Shown here: piece after piece, positions 54,101 to 61,894 of the stretch | Layout of the letters: each line of letters opens with the position of its first letter | Position numbering within the stretch: position 1 is the first letter of the stretch | Assembly (NCBI GenBank): GCA_963677445.2 | Contig: CAXXGF010000036.1 | Span: 62,001 to 126,000 of the forward strand | DNA: 64,000 nt | Source of the DNA: G963677445 sp963677445 | GTDB lineage: Bacteria; Bacteroidota; Ignavibacteria; Ignavibacteriales; Melioribacteraceae | Direction of reading: 5' to 3' | The notes under the pieces: model-generated | The model's input: only the letters and a program-made list of their open reading frames with translations | Databases searched by the model: none | What the model was told of the DNA's origin: nothing | Program-made: the position numbers and the translations under genes

Positions 54101-55753
54101 GACGCATTCCTGGCAAACGGCATTGTTGCCGAATATTCTACTTCAATACCTTCCGATCTGACATTGTATACATCCATCTTTGTCTGCCTTGGAATTTATG
54201 ATGACAACCACGAACTCACCAGCGCTGAAGGACAGGCTCTCGCCGACTTCCTTGACAATGGCGGCAGTGTTTACATGGAAGGTGGAGACACATGGTATTA
54301 CGATGATCCGACTCCGGTTCATTCATATTTTAATATTGGAGCTACCAGCGATGGCGATGATGACCTTGGAACATTAATAGGACAGAACGGAACATTCGCT
54401 GAAGGAATGCAATTCGGTTATAGCGGCGACAACAACTGGATTGACAGGCTGACCGCATCTGCTCCGGCTGAAATTGTTTTCCAAAATAACAATCCGGTTT
54501 ATGGCGCGATGATCGCGCATGATGCTGACACATACAAAACAATCGGAGCTTCATTCGAATTTGGCGGTCTTACAGATGGAAGCGCCCCCTCAACAAAAGA
54601 AAAACTGATGGCCGAAATTATTGACTTCTTCGAACTGAACGGATCAGGATCAAACGATACCACGATCTATCGCGATGTTTCAGTTAACGAAGGCTGGAAC
54701 CTTATTTCAGTTCCTGTTGAAGCTGACGAAATGGCTACAACAACCCTCTTCCCGAACGCTATTTCATCTGCCTTTAAGTTCAACCAGCAGTATCAGCTCG
54801 TTGATGAACTTGAAATGTGCGAAGGCTATTGGCTAAAATTCCCTGCTGCCGAAATAACCGAACTTGGCGGCCTTATGCAAATGATGCCGATTGAAGTTAA
54901 TGAAGGCTGGAATATGATAGGTATTTTCTATGAAGATGAACCAACTACCTTTATAAACAGCGTTCCCGCAGGAATTATAAGCTCACAGTTCTTTGAATTT
55001 AACGCGGGTTACGTTGCTGCCAATACACTCGAAGTTGGTAAAGGATACTGGGTAAAAACAACTCAGACCGGTGAACTTTATATCGACTCATCACTTGCCA
55101 AGAAAAATCCGGTTGCTAATGTTATCAACAGTGAAGGTGAATGGGGAACCATCGTTATTGAAGACGCGGCTGGCAACAGAATGACCCTTTACTCTCCTGC
55201 CGAACTCGACAACGCTGAAGATTATGAACTTCCTCCGGCGCCTCCCGCAGGTGTATTTGATGTTAGATTCGAATCAGGCAACTTTGTTGAAATGATACCA
55301 GATATGGGCTCAGAAGTTATTCTTAATTCAGTTACCTATCCTGTTAAAATTTCCGCTACCGGCGCTGACCTTAGAATTACCGACTGCGTCAATGGTGAGA
55401 TCGTTAATGAAATCGTTCGCGACGGAGCTGAAGTTGTTATAACTGATTCAAGAATTAAGAAAATCAATGTTACTACTGCCGAAATTCCTGATTCATACGC
55501 TCTTTCACAGAACTATCCTAACCCGTTCAACCCAAGCACAACTATCCAGGTTGCTCTTCCTGAAAATGTAAAAGTAAGCCTTAAGGTTTATGACATGCTT
55601 GGTCAGGAAGTTGAAACTCTTATCAACAAGGATATGGACGCGGGTTATCACGTAATAAAATGGAACGCTGCCAAATATGCCAGTGGTGTTTATTTCTACA
55701 GAATCACCGCAGGCGACTTTGTAAGCACAAAGAAACTCATGCTTCTCAAATAA
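51188..55753 (+). CDS. Secreted C25 (gingipain-type) cysteine peptidase with T9SS domain
   Basis: Extracellular cysteine endopeptidase of 1521 residues (ribosome binding site AAGGA; signal peptide ends MQAE). A prodomain-like region (~30-245) precedes the C25 domain (about 250-610). Catalytic His493 lies in HRDHGGETGW and Cys525 in SINCLTGKFD, 32 residues apart, close to the spacing in gingipains. Two CARDB/Ig-like repeats follow (about 715-950; NDASGNNNGMMDYAENN and NDAAGNGNGRVDPGETV), then a flavodoxin/GATase-like region (~955-1150, FPVLIVDLDEN, GGSVYMEGGDTWYYDD). The last ~350 residues are the double GWN module, PPAPPAGVFDVRF and the NYPNPFNP sorting domain. The shared cassette ties it to the S8 and GH57-like proteins. 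Confidence 0.92.
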   Translation: MEIFNSFKKTFKTLSALMLVALFVAAVPMQAENYKYSDSWGNNGFNLVEQAPSGLKMIFSVTEFNIEQKNIDGEPMQTLHFQGVYLPNQSGSPDLPGMSRYIALPEGATPQVKIISRRTETFQNMEIAPAFEIPLITDDRPLTYKKNMEVYGKNEFYPASPVIVSDVQQMRGVDVSLINVTPFQYNPVTKELVVYRDLEIEVSFVGGSAQFGENRWRSIWWDQILKNNIVNSNMLPKIDYTTGGSREVATDYVIITPPDADFVQWANVIKDFRNEQGIKTMVVTTTEIGGNSADAIEDYFDDMATWDPVPSAVLLLGDYGSSNTTITSPTRSHPYSGSCISDNIYADVTGDHLPDFATARMTARNSAELELMIGKFMNYEMTPPENQYYYDHPVTAMGWQTDRWFQICSEIVNGFWEYGLGKEPVRENAIGSGSPSGSWSSNENTGMIVDYFGPNGLGYIPATPNHLNDWGGNATRLNNDINQGAFMIQHRDHGGETGWSEPDYGNSDINGLNGNDLVYVFSINCLTGKFDYSSECFAEKFHRYDNGGALGIMAATEVSYSFVNDTYVWGMYDGMWPDFMPAEGEPGPVRLLPAFGNVNGKFFLSESSWPYNPSEKEITYELFHHHGDAFSVVYSEMPQALPITHDAAIISGNSTFSVITEEDVLIGLSVDGELIASGYSDGSVLNIPLPFIQPGKVLKVVATKQNYYRYESDVNVVPADGPYVVKEHYVINDASGNNNGMMDYAENNLLTLYVQNVGQDNAENVTVTISSTDEYVTITDATELYGLVPADDTTFVTDGFAFDVAENIPDGHNVTFTCSATDGDSTWISYFSIEGHAPVVEYAGFEVNDAAGNGNGRVDPGETVDLIVGVRNDGTSAAYNLEGMLQSSDSYITINSNSATYGELAAGAEMTKTFNITANANTPMGHIANFMVEFTADHDIYTQGDFFTVVGQFPVLIVDLDENNNSANHLHDAFLANGIVAEYSTSIPSDLTLYTSIFVCLGIYDDNHELTSAEGQALADFLDNGGSVYMEGGDTWYYDDPTPVHSYFNIGATSDGDDDLGTLIGQNGTFAEGMQFGYSGDNNWIDRLTASAPAEIVFQNNNPVYGAMIAHDADTYKTIGASFEFGGLTDGSAPSTKEKLMAEIIDFFELNGSGSNDTTIYRDVSVNEGWNLISVPVEADEMATTTLFPNAISSAFKFNQQYQLVDELEMCEGYWLKFPAAEITELGGLMQMMPIEVNEGWNMIGIFYEDEPTTFINSVPAGIISSQFFEFNAGYVAANTLEVGKGYWVKTTQTGELYIDSSLAKKNPVANVINSEGEWGTIVIEDAAGNRMTLYSPAELDNAEDYELPPAPPAGVFDVRFESGNFVEMIPDMGSEVILNSVTYPVKISATGADLRITDCVNGEIVNEIVRDGAEVVITDSRIKKINVTTAEIPDSYALSQNYPNPFNPSTTIQVALPENVKVSLKVYDMLGQEVETLINKDMDAGYHVIKWNAAKYASGVYFYRITAGDFVSTKKLMLLK

Positions 55754-55775
55754 GCGCTCCTTTTTTCAAGATTTC

Positions 55776-55809
55776 AAAAAAAAACCCCTGCAATCGCAGG
55801 GGTTTTTTT
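55776..55809 (+). terminator. Intrinsic terminator of the C25 peptidase gene
   Basis: AACCCCTGC-AATC-GCAGGGGTT forms a perfect 9-bp stem followed by seven Ts; the preceding A-run makes it potentially bidirectional. Confidence 0.92.
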
Positions 55810-55948
55810 ATATCTCATGTACGGAATTAAATTTTTATCTATTATATAAATCCCGAAAGGATAACAGGATTAAAGAAAACGAATCAACCATATTATCCAA
55901 TCCGGTAAGGGTGATATAAAAACAGATCAGACGTATTGCGATCGATAA

Positions 55949-55956
55949 AAAATATA
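55949..55956. repeat. Target-site duplication, left side of element copy 1
   Basis: AAAATATA, repeated exactly at 56455-56462 on the other side of the element. Confidence 0.85.
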
Positions 55957-56454
55957 GGTTCTATGTGAAATACAGTGGGTGATTTTTGTCGGCCCTGACA
56001 ATTAAACAAAACCTTTTGTTAAAGTATAACCGGATAATCCCGACGTGTAGCTTCCGCCCCTTCAGGGCTTAAATACACTTTTTCTTTTATTACCCCGGGC
56101 GTTGCCCGGGGCTGTTGATTGTCGCGCTTTCAGCGCTTATAATAATTCCAGTTTATCACAGATGGATACAAAACCCTGAAAGGGTGAAGGAAACAGGCCG
56201 GGACAACTCCCCGGTTAAGAAAAACAAAGACATTATCAGAGCCCTGAAAGGGCGAAAGCAGCAAAGGCATAAAGATATGGAATGCTGAAAGCTTCTGGCT
56301 CAGTCGGGGTAAGAGGGACTTTAAGACTCATCCACCTGTGGTGGTGAAGACCAGGGGCTGGTTTCCGGAAATCTAACATGACATTATGCGAATCTTTGAT
56401 TCATATCTTTATGCGCTATTTTATTGCTTTGCCCACTAAATTTCATATAGAACC
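55957..56454 (+). mobile_element. Non-autonomous mobile element (MITE-like), copy 1
   Basis: A 498-bp element bounded by inverted repeats that begin GGTTCTATRTGAAATNNAG and continue to GTGGG. It is flanked on both sides by the identical 8 bases AAAATATA (55949-55956 and 56455-56462), a target-site duplication. No transposase is encoded. Inside are several hairpins, including CCCCGGGC-GTT-GCCCGGGG, GCGCTTTCAGCGC, ACCCTGAAAGGGT and GCCCTGAAAGGGC. It is near-identical to the reverse complement of the element at 61242-61759. An 8-bp duplication with GG-starting ends would suit ISL3-type transposases, but the family is not established. Confidence 0.9.
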
Positions 56455-56574
56455 AAAATATATCACCCTTCCGGGGTTTTTTGAATGGTTCATTATTCCA
56501 ATCTTTAATCATTACATCCCTTTGGGCTTTTTCCTCAAGCTTTGCCAGGGGAAATTTTAATTCCCTTTCAATTC

Positions 56575-56835
56575 ACTTGTTTAAGTTTATCCCTTAAATT
56601 TCTTTTTAATTTTTTACCCTCTGCCGTTAAACGATATTTCTGCTTCGGACTTTCAGGCTTGTCCGGTAACAGCTGAAGCTCTCCAGATTATTATCTTAGA
56701 ACCTTCTTCTTAGGAAATAAGTGGTTCTTTAAGATTGCGATAAATAGTAAGTTCAATAATATCCGGAAAACCAGTCCCATAACGTTCGATACGTCCTGTC
56801 TGAAATAAACAATCGGCGAGCAGAGAACCATATAT
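56575..56835 (-). pseudogene. C-terminal remnant of an AlbA_2/HATPase_c_4-type (RecG-like) regulator
   Basis: Reading the minus strand from about 56830: GSLLADCLFQTGRIERYGTG, then FPDIIEL, matches the conserved GYIEKxGTG region of ATP-binding proteins of the AlbA_2 plus HATPase_c_4 family (formerly called RecG-like regulators). After a stop and frame changes, the end reads SPKQKYRLTAEGKKLKRNLR, a plausible winged-helix C-terminus. There is no start codon and no continuous frame. The fragment abuts the stop of the LolA-like gene on one side and lies about 110 bases from element copy 1 on the other, so it is a leftover of a larger, lost gene. Confidence 0.55.
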
Positions 56836-57513
56836 TTAATCTAAAGTTAAATTAAAAATAACATTTTTAAGCAACAATTTTATTTCCCTGTTGCCTGTAA
56901 GCACCTCAACAGTATGAGGTATATTTACACCTTTATATTTCCTGTAATCATAATACTCAATCTTTTGAATAATCACTCCACCCGGAGTGGGAACTGCCAT
57001 TTCTTCATATACTTTTAAGCCTGTTGAATCACTATACCAGGAATTTATATAAAACTTGTCATTTATCCTGAAACATATAATACTGCAGCTCTCCTCCCCT
57101 CTTTTGCCTTTCCCAAGGTATTCAGTCTGAATATCGAGTGTGTCACAGGCAGTTTCAATGAATATCGAACTTCTTGTTTTCAGGAATTCATCTTCTTCGC
57201 TGTTCATATCAATAAAATATTCTTCCGTTTCGTTGCGTCCATGTTTACCGTCGAAGATTATTTTTCGTTCAATTCCATCCAGAGAAAAATTCTGGTGATA
57301 AAATCCCTGACTGCTTTGAAATATTTCAAATCTGATTTTGCGGCCATAAACTTCACCGGAATAAACTGTTTTTTTGGTTTGTATTGTTTTCAGTATATTC
57401 TTCCCTCCCGCGGCGTCAAGATATCGATTAATAACCTCAGCCGCCTTTCCCTCCTGACCTGAAGAATATCGAAAAGAAAACAATATGCAAAGGGAAAAAA
57501 GAAACTTTAGCAT
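56836..57513 (-). CDS. LolA/outer-membrane-lipoprotein-sorting-like exported protein
   Basis: A 225-residue protein with signal peptide (CILFSFRYSSGQ) beginning the mature part with AAEVINRYLDAAGGKNILKTI. This is the start typical of periplasmic LolA-like fold proteins of Bacteroidota. The rest is a continuous antiparallel sheet pattern (GRKIRFEIFQSSQGFYHQ, STGLKVYEEMAVPTPGG, IPHTVEVLTGNREIKLLLKNV). Lipid or lipoprotein binding is inferred. Last gene of a four-gene operon, 6 bases after marC. Confidence 0.72.
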   Translation of the reverse strand: MLKFLFSLCILFSFRYSSGQEGKAAEVINRYLDAAGGKNILKTIQTKKTVYSGEVYGRKIRFEIFQSSQGFYHQNFSLDGIERKIIFDGKHGRNETEEYFIDMNSEEDEFLKTRSSIFIETACDTLDIQTEYLGKGKRGEESCSIICFRINDKFYINSWYSDSTGLKVYEEMAVPTPGGVIIQKIEYYDYRKYKGVNIPHTVEVLTGNREIKLLLKNVIFNLTLD

Positions 57514-57519
57514 GGCAGC

Positions 57520-58155
57520 CTATTTGTCGAGTATATCTCTGATAATTGGTTTTAATCCGCTGAAGAAAAACTCCACCGCGATAACCATTACAATTAGTCC
57601 CATAATTCTCATCATTACCTTATTTCCCGTTTCTCCCAGAAAATGTATTATGCGCCGGGCGCTTAAGAGAGATACGAGCGCGACCAGCATAACAACAATT
57701 ATAGCCACGAGGAGAATCATTTTCTGCCCTATATCCTCTGTTTCATTCATTAAGACGATGGAAAATGTTATCGCCCCCGGTCCGCATAACATAGGAATAG
57801 CGAGAGGTGTAATAGCAATATCGCTGGCATATTCTGTTTCCGATTCATCCACCGCTCTTGTCCGGATAAGTCGTGCCTGAAGCATATCATAACCAATCAT
57901 CAGGAAAATTATTCCACCGACAATTTTCAAACCGTTTACTGAAATCTGGAAAAATTCAAAAATAAATCTTCCTGAAAAAGCAAAAATAGATAAAATTATT
58001 ATCGCGGTGATCACAGCCTTGATTGCCGTTTTTCTCGCCTCGGCGGCAGAAAGCCGTGATGTCATCGATATATAAACCGGCAGCAATCCGAGGGGATTTA
58101 TAACCGAAAAAAGTGATGTGAAGGCCAGCAGGCCGAAATCGAGATATTTATCCAT
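57520..58155 (-). CDS. MarC-family integral membrane protein
   Basis: A 211-residue inner-membrane protein with six hydrophobic helices. The family motifs FTSLFSVINPLGLLPVYISM at the N-terminus and AITPLAIPMLCGPGAITFSI in the middle are present; it ends GLKPIIRDILDK. MarC proteins (UPF0056) have no firmly established transport function. The start codon lies 8 bases inside the end of the decarboxylase gene, so the two are translationally coupled. Confidence 0.92.
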   Translation of the reverse strand: MDKYLDFGLLAFTSLFSVINPLGLLPVYISMTSRLSAAEARKTAIKAVITAIIILSIFAFSGRFIFEFFQISVNGLKIVGGIIFLMIGYDMLQARLIRTRAVDESETEYASDIAITPLAIPMLCGPGAITFSIVLMNETEDIGQKMILLVAIIVVMLVALVSLLSARRIIHFLGETGNKVMMRIMGLIVMVIAVEFFFSGLKPIIRDILDK

Positions 58156-59563
58156 GAATTTTTTGCAGCTCCTTTAATTTTTCTTTGATCAGACTTATCG
58201 CGAGTTCAATATCCTGCTTTTCTGTTCTGAATCCGGAACTCACCAGCCGGATCACAAAATCATCATTCAGCTTGGTATGCGAAATAAATATTTTGCCTGT
58301 TTTGTTTATTTCATTCATAAGTTGTTCGTTAAACTCATTGACTTCTGATTTTCCACAATATTCCGGCTTTACACGGAAACAGACAGTCGCGAAGTTAACC
58401 GGAGCCTTCAGCTCAAATTCATCTGAATTTTCTATGAACTCTTTAAAATATTCGGCCAAATTCAGGTGAGTTCTCAAAAATGTCCGTAGCTTCTCAGCGC
58501 CGTAATATCTGAAAAGGAACCACAATTTTAATATCCTGAAACGTCGCCCGAGCTGAAATCCGTAATCCATATAATTTATTACTTGCGACTCCTCTTTTGT
58601 CCTTAAATATTCAGGAGTAAGAGAAAAAGCATCTTTTAATATTTCCGGTTTATTGGTAAAAAGTATACTCAGGTCAATAGGAACAAAAAGCCATTTATGT
58701 GGATTGAGAACGATAGAATCGGAATTTTCCCAGCCTCTAAAAAATTCTTTTTTCTCCTGCAGTGATGAGGTAACTCCCGCGTAAGCCGCATCTGTATGAA
58801 GCCATAATCCTTCTTCACGGCATATTTGAGCAATTTCCCCGACCGGATCAACCGAAGTAGTAGAGGTAGTCCCGATTGTAGCGCTTACAAAAAAAGGCTC
58901 ATACCCTGATTTTTTTGCTTCCACAATTTTCAATTTTAACTGCCCGGGGTCAATTCTGAATTTATCATCACATGGCGCCTTGATTACGGCCTCTCTTTCA
59001 AGACCTATAGCCAGGGCATTTTTTTCAAGGGATGAATGGGCATGTGGTGAAATAAATACCCTTAGTCCGGAATAATTTTTAATACCACTTTTTTGTCTGT
59101 AGTATTCTCTGGCGGCAATCAAAGCATGCAGCGAACTAACCGAAGCGGTGTCGTAGGATAACCCTGTATATTCATCAGGCAGCCCCACAAACTGCCGGAA
59201 CCATCCCATCATCGCGGTTTCAAGTTCAGTTGAGGCGGGGGAAGTTTTCCATATCATCGCGTTGGTATTCACAGCGGCCGCAAAAAACTCAGCCAGTATT
59301 GCCGGACCGCTTGAAGTGGAATTAAAATAAGCCATAAATCCCGGGTGATTCCAGTGGGTAATTCCATTAAGAATAATATTTTGAAAATCCTCCGTTATTT
59401 TTGAATATGGCTCCCCTTCCTCAGGAAATGTATCAGGTATCTTTTTAATTATATCGCCGGGTTCTATTCCGGGCACAACATCATAATTTCTGATAGTTTC
59501 AAAATAATCTGCTATTAAATCCGCGGTTTTATGGGCCGCTTCTCTGAATTCTTTATTATTCAT
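58148..59563 (-). CDS. PLP-dependent group II decarboxylase (aromatic-L-amino-acid decarboxylase family)
   Basis: A 471-residue fold-type-I PLP enzyme. Motifs: WNHPGFMAYFNSTSSGPAIL, then MIWKTSPASTELE, HTDAAYAG (Asp that contacts the PLP ring nitrogen) and the Schiff-base lysine in NPHKWLFVPID. The length and layout fit tyrosine/tryptophan/phenylalanine decarboxylases. The usual T-S-G-G-S-E phosphate-binding loop reads SYDTASVSSLHAL, as in a divergent bacterial clade. Substrate is uncertain; an aromatic amino acid is the most likely. Second gene of the DUF1684-decarboxylase-MarC-LolA-like operon. Confidence 0.9.
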   Translation of the reverse strand: MNNKEFREAAHKTADLIADYFETIRNYDVVPGIEPGDIIKKIPDTFPEEGEPYSKITEDFQNIILNGITHWNHPGFMAYFNSTSSGPAILAEFFAAAVNTNAMIWKTSPASTELETAMMGWFRQFVGLPDEYTGLSYDTASVSSLHALIAAREYYRQKSGIKNYSGLRVFISPHAHSSLEKNALAIGLEREAVIKAPCDDKFRIDPGQLKLKIVEAKKSGYEPFFVSATIGTTSTTSVDPVGEIAQICREEGLWLHTDAAYAGVTSSLQEKKEFFRGWENSDSIVLNPHKWLFVPIDLSILFTNKPEILKDAFSLTPEYLRTKEESQVINYMDYGFQLGRRFRILKLWFLFRYYGAEKLRTFLRTHLNLAEYFKEFIENSDEFELKAPVNFATVCFRVKPEYCGKSEVNEFNEQLMNEINKTGKIFISHTKLNDDFVIRLVSSGFRTEKQDIELAISLIKEKLKELQKIHG

Positions 59564-59609
59564 TTCTTTAATTTCCCGTTATAGTCAGCAATAAATTATA
59601 AAATTAGCA

Positions 59610-60509
59610 TTAATGTTTATCCCCATATCTTTTTTCACCCGCCTTCACTTCAAGATTAATAAAGTTATCCTCAGGTGGAAGAGGACATGTCGCGTAGGGT
59701 GTAAATGCGCAGGGAGGATTATAAGCCTTGTTAAAATCAAGAATAACGTGGTTAAGTGAATCAGGAGCCTCACAATACAAAAATCGGCCCGCGCCATAAG
59801 TGTCCCTGCCGCTGGTCATGTCGGCAAAAATGATAAAAAATCCTTTTTCCGCTTCAGTAATATCAAGCTGAAATATTCTGCCATCTTTATTGAAGCGAAG
59901 ATATCCGGGCGCTTCAGTTTTATTTTCCGTTCCGATCGCTGTCGGTATTATTATTTCTTTCTGCGGATCATATTTAATAAACTCAGCTTCGAACCGCCAG
60001 TCACTATTGACCGGAAAACGATCGATCCCTTTAAAATCCTTCACCAGCTCAGCATCAAGATTACGCAACCTGATGCCAAACCTCTCACCTCGTCGGATTA
60101 TATACCATCGGAAAGATTTGTACTGAAGCATAGTGGGATTGCCGCTCATATCATCGGCAAGCATTAGTCTTTCAACCTTTTTTCCTTCCGACATTATCAC
60201 GCAGTTGCCTGAAGAAATGAAGCGCACCGAGTCTGCCCGCAGAATCATTGCCCCGGCATAACCACACATCCCTTCAGGAAATATTATGTCATTATCTTTA
60301 TCGGATCCAAATTTATTTTCTCCCTCTTTCAGCCAGAATAATCCTGCCAGATTTAGCCAGCCCTCATCCTTTTTCAGTCTGTTTATTCTTTCTTTATGCC
60401 AGTCATTTATTTCTTTAATGTACTCAGGGCTTCCTTTTTCAACTTCTTGTCCGCCGCAGGAGAGTACTATTAAAAATATCAATAATGCCGCAATGACTCT
60501 GTATATCAA
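59610..60509 (-). CDS. DUF1684 lipoprotein
   Basis: A 299-residue lipoprotein (IFLIVLSC, Cys18) with the DUF1684 signature WLNLAGLFWLKEGENKFGSD near the N-terminus and NKAYNPPCAFTPYATCPLPP near the C-terminus. The core looks like an FHA-like beta region followed by the conserved Cys/His-rich tail. The biochemical function of the family is not known to me. It opens the operon, 46 bases upstream of the decarboxylase. Confidence 0.9.
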   Translation of the reverse strand: MIYRVIAALLIFLIVLSCGGQEVEKGSPEYIKEINDWHKERINRLKKDEGWLNLAGLFWLKEGENKFGSDKDNDIIFPEGMCGYAGAMILRADSVRFISSGNCVIMSEGKKVERLMLADDMSGNPTMLQYKSFRWYIIRRGERFGIRLRNLDAELVKDFKGIDRFPVNSDWRFEAEFIKYDPQKEIIIPTAIGTENKTEAPGYLRFNKDGRIFQLDITEAEKGFFIIFADMTSGRDTYGAGRFLYCEAPDSLNHVILDFNKAYNPPCAFTPYATCPLPPEDNFINLEVKAGEKRYGDKH

Positions 60510-60876
60510 TTTCTTCTCCGCATTTATAATCGTGAAAACAAATTAAAGAAAATATAAAGAAAGAAAAAAGCTCCATGCCCTTTAGATCACAGGTAAATAT
60601 TTCTATTGTTTCAATTTAATACAGAGCTCCTGACATTACGAATATTGAAATGCAACTATTTTATCATCCTCTTCCATTAACTGACAGAATAATAACAGTA
60701 AGAATATTTCGTTATCCTCTCTCAATATTGTTTTTATCTTTTAAAGCGACATTAAAAAAATAAGCGTTAAGAAAATCAAATGAACGGAGCGTTAAAAAAG
60801 GAAAGCTGTCTGAGGCACATGTCTTTTTATGTGGCGAGTTCTTTCATTTTAGCGGAGAGAATTGATTTTTAGCTTA

Positions 60877-60912
60877 TTTTTTTGCAGTCTTGACTTTTTT
60901 TGCAGTCTTGAC
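60877..60912. repeat. Tandem duplication of an 18-base unit
   Basis: TTTTTTTGCAGTCTTGAC occurs twice in direct succession (60877-60894 and 60895-60912), followed by a third, diverged start TTTTTTTGC. Confidence 0.9.
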
Positions 60913-60939
60913 TTTTTTTGCCTGCTCGCCGAAGGAGAG

Positions 60940-60987
60940 TTACTTTTTGTGTCTCCAGAGGAGTCCTATGGACAAGACAAAAAGTAA
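60940..60987. repeat. Inverted repeat TTACTTTTTGT / ACAAAAAGTAA
   Basis: Perfect 11-base arms at 60940-60950 and 60977-60987 around a 26-base spacer with an inner GTC/GAC pair. It could form a hairpin in RNA or single-stranded DNA. Confidence 0.85.
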
Positions 60988-61241
60988 GGGCATATTTTAT
61001 AAAATATATTTGGTAAGATTAATGACAATTCCCATTGGTTCTCGCTTTGCCAGCTGAGGTAAATTTCAAATTATTTCACGCAGGGAAAAATTATAAACGA
61101 AATCTTTTTAACAGAATTTCTAATACAAGTCGCATAAGTATATACGCGACAAAAAAATCGATGTTGTATTATTTCAACACTTTATGTTTCTGATGTCAGG
61201 AGCCCTGTAATAAGGGTCGCTTTTGAACAGGAGTTAATTTT

Positions 61242-61759
61242 GGTTCTATATGAAATTTAGTGGGTAAAGTAATAAAATAGCGCATAAAGATATGAATCAA
61301 AAATTCGCATAATGTCATGTTTGATTTCCGGAAACCAGCCCCTGGTCACCACCACCACAGAGCGCGCGGCCTTGAAAAAAGTGGATGAGTCTTAAAGTCC
61401 CTCTTACCCCGACTGAGCCAGACGCTTTCAGCATTCCATATCTTTATGCGTTTGCTGCTTTCGCCCTTTCAGGGCTCGGATAATGTCTTTGTTTTTCTTA
61501 ACCGGGGCGTTGCCCCGGCCTGTTGCCCGCACCCTTTCAGGGTTTTGTATCCATCTGTGACAAACTGGAATTATTATTAGCGCTGAAAGCGCGACAATAA
61601 ACAGCCCCGGGCAACGCCCGGGGTAATAAAAGAAAAAGTGTATTTAAGCCCTGTAGGGGCGGAAGCTACACGTCGGGATTATCCGGTCAAACTTTAACAA
61701 AAGGTTTTATTTAATTGTCAGGACCGACAAAAATTACCCACTGTATTTCACATAGAACC
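61242..61759 (-). mobile_element. Non-autonomous mobile element (MITE-like), copy 2
   Basis: A 518-bp element, inverted relative to copy 1. It begins GGTTCTATATGAAATTTAG and ends in the inverted form ACTGTATTTCACATAGAACC. The identical 8 bases TTAATTTT flank it (61234-61241 and 61760-61767), an independent target-site duplication. Compared by eye with copy 1 it is about 95% identical; the 20-bp length difference is one indel where copy 2 has AAGGCCGCGCGCTCTG-containing sequence. It also carries CCGGGGC-AAC-GCCCCGG, whose stem is damaged in copy 1. Confidence 0.9.
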
Positions 61760-61767
61760 TTAATTTT
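61760..61767. repeat. Target-site duplication, right side of element copy 2
   Basis: TTAATTTT, repeated exactly at 61234-61241. Confidence 0.85.
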
Positions 61768-61894
61768 TTAATAAACAACTTTGCAGCAGTCACTTAAATT
61801 CTATATATTTTTACGAAATTTGTGGAAAGTGTATATCATTGAATATTCATTCTAGTAGACTTATATTATATTAAAAATTAAAGGATTTTAGATT

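Larger units (their letters stand above)
60510..61233. other. Intergenic region with repeats
   Basis: About 720 bases with no supported gene, containing an 18-base direct repeat and a long-arm inverted repeat listed separately. The string GCAGTCTTGACTTTTTTTG, followed by TTACTTTTTGTGTC and its inverted partner, resembles dispersed intergenic repeats that I have seen in Bacteroidota sequences. Confidence 0.5.

Noticed and set aside
55990..56300. Possible CRISPR array from repeated CCCTGAAAGGG-like strings
   Set aside because: Units are unevenly spaced, differ in stem sequence and there are no equal-length spacers or cas genes; they are hairpins within a mobile element.
57485..57880. 131-codon plus-strand ORF opposite marC
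   Set aside because: Antisense shadow of a membrane protein; hydrophobic character is explained by the marC coding strand.
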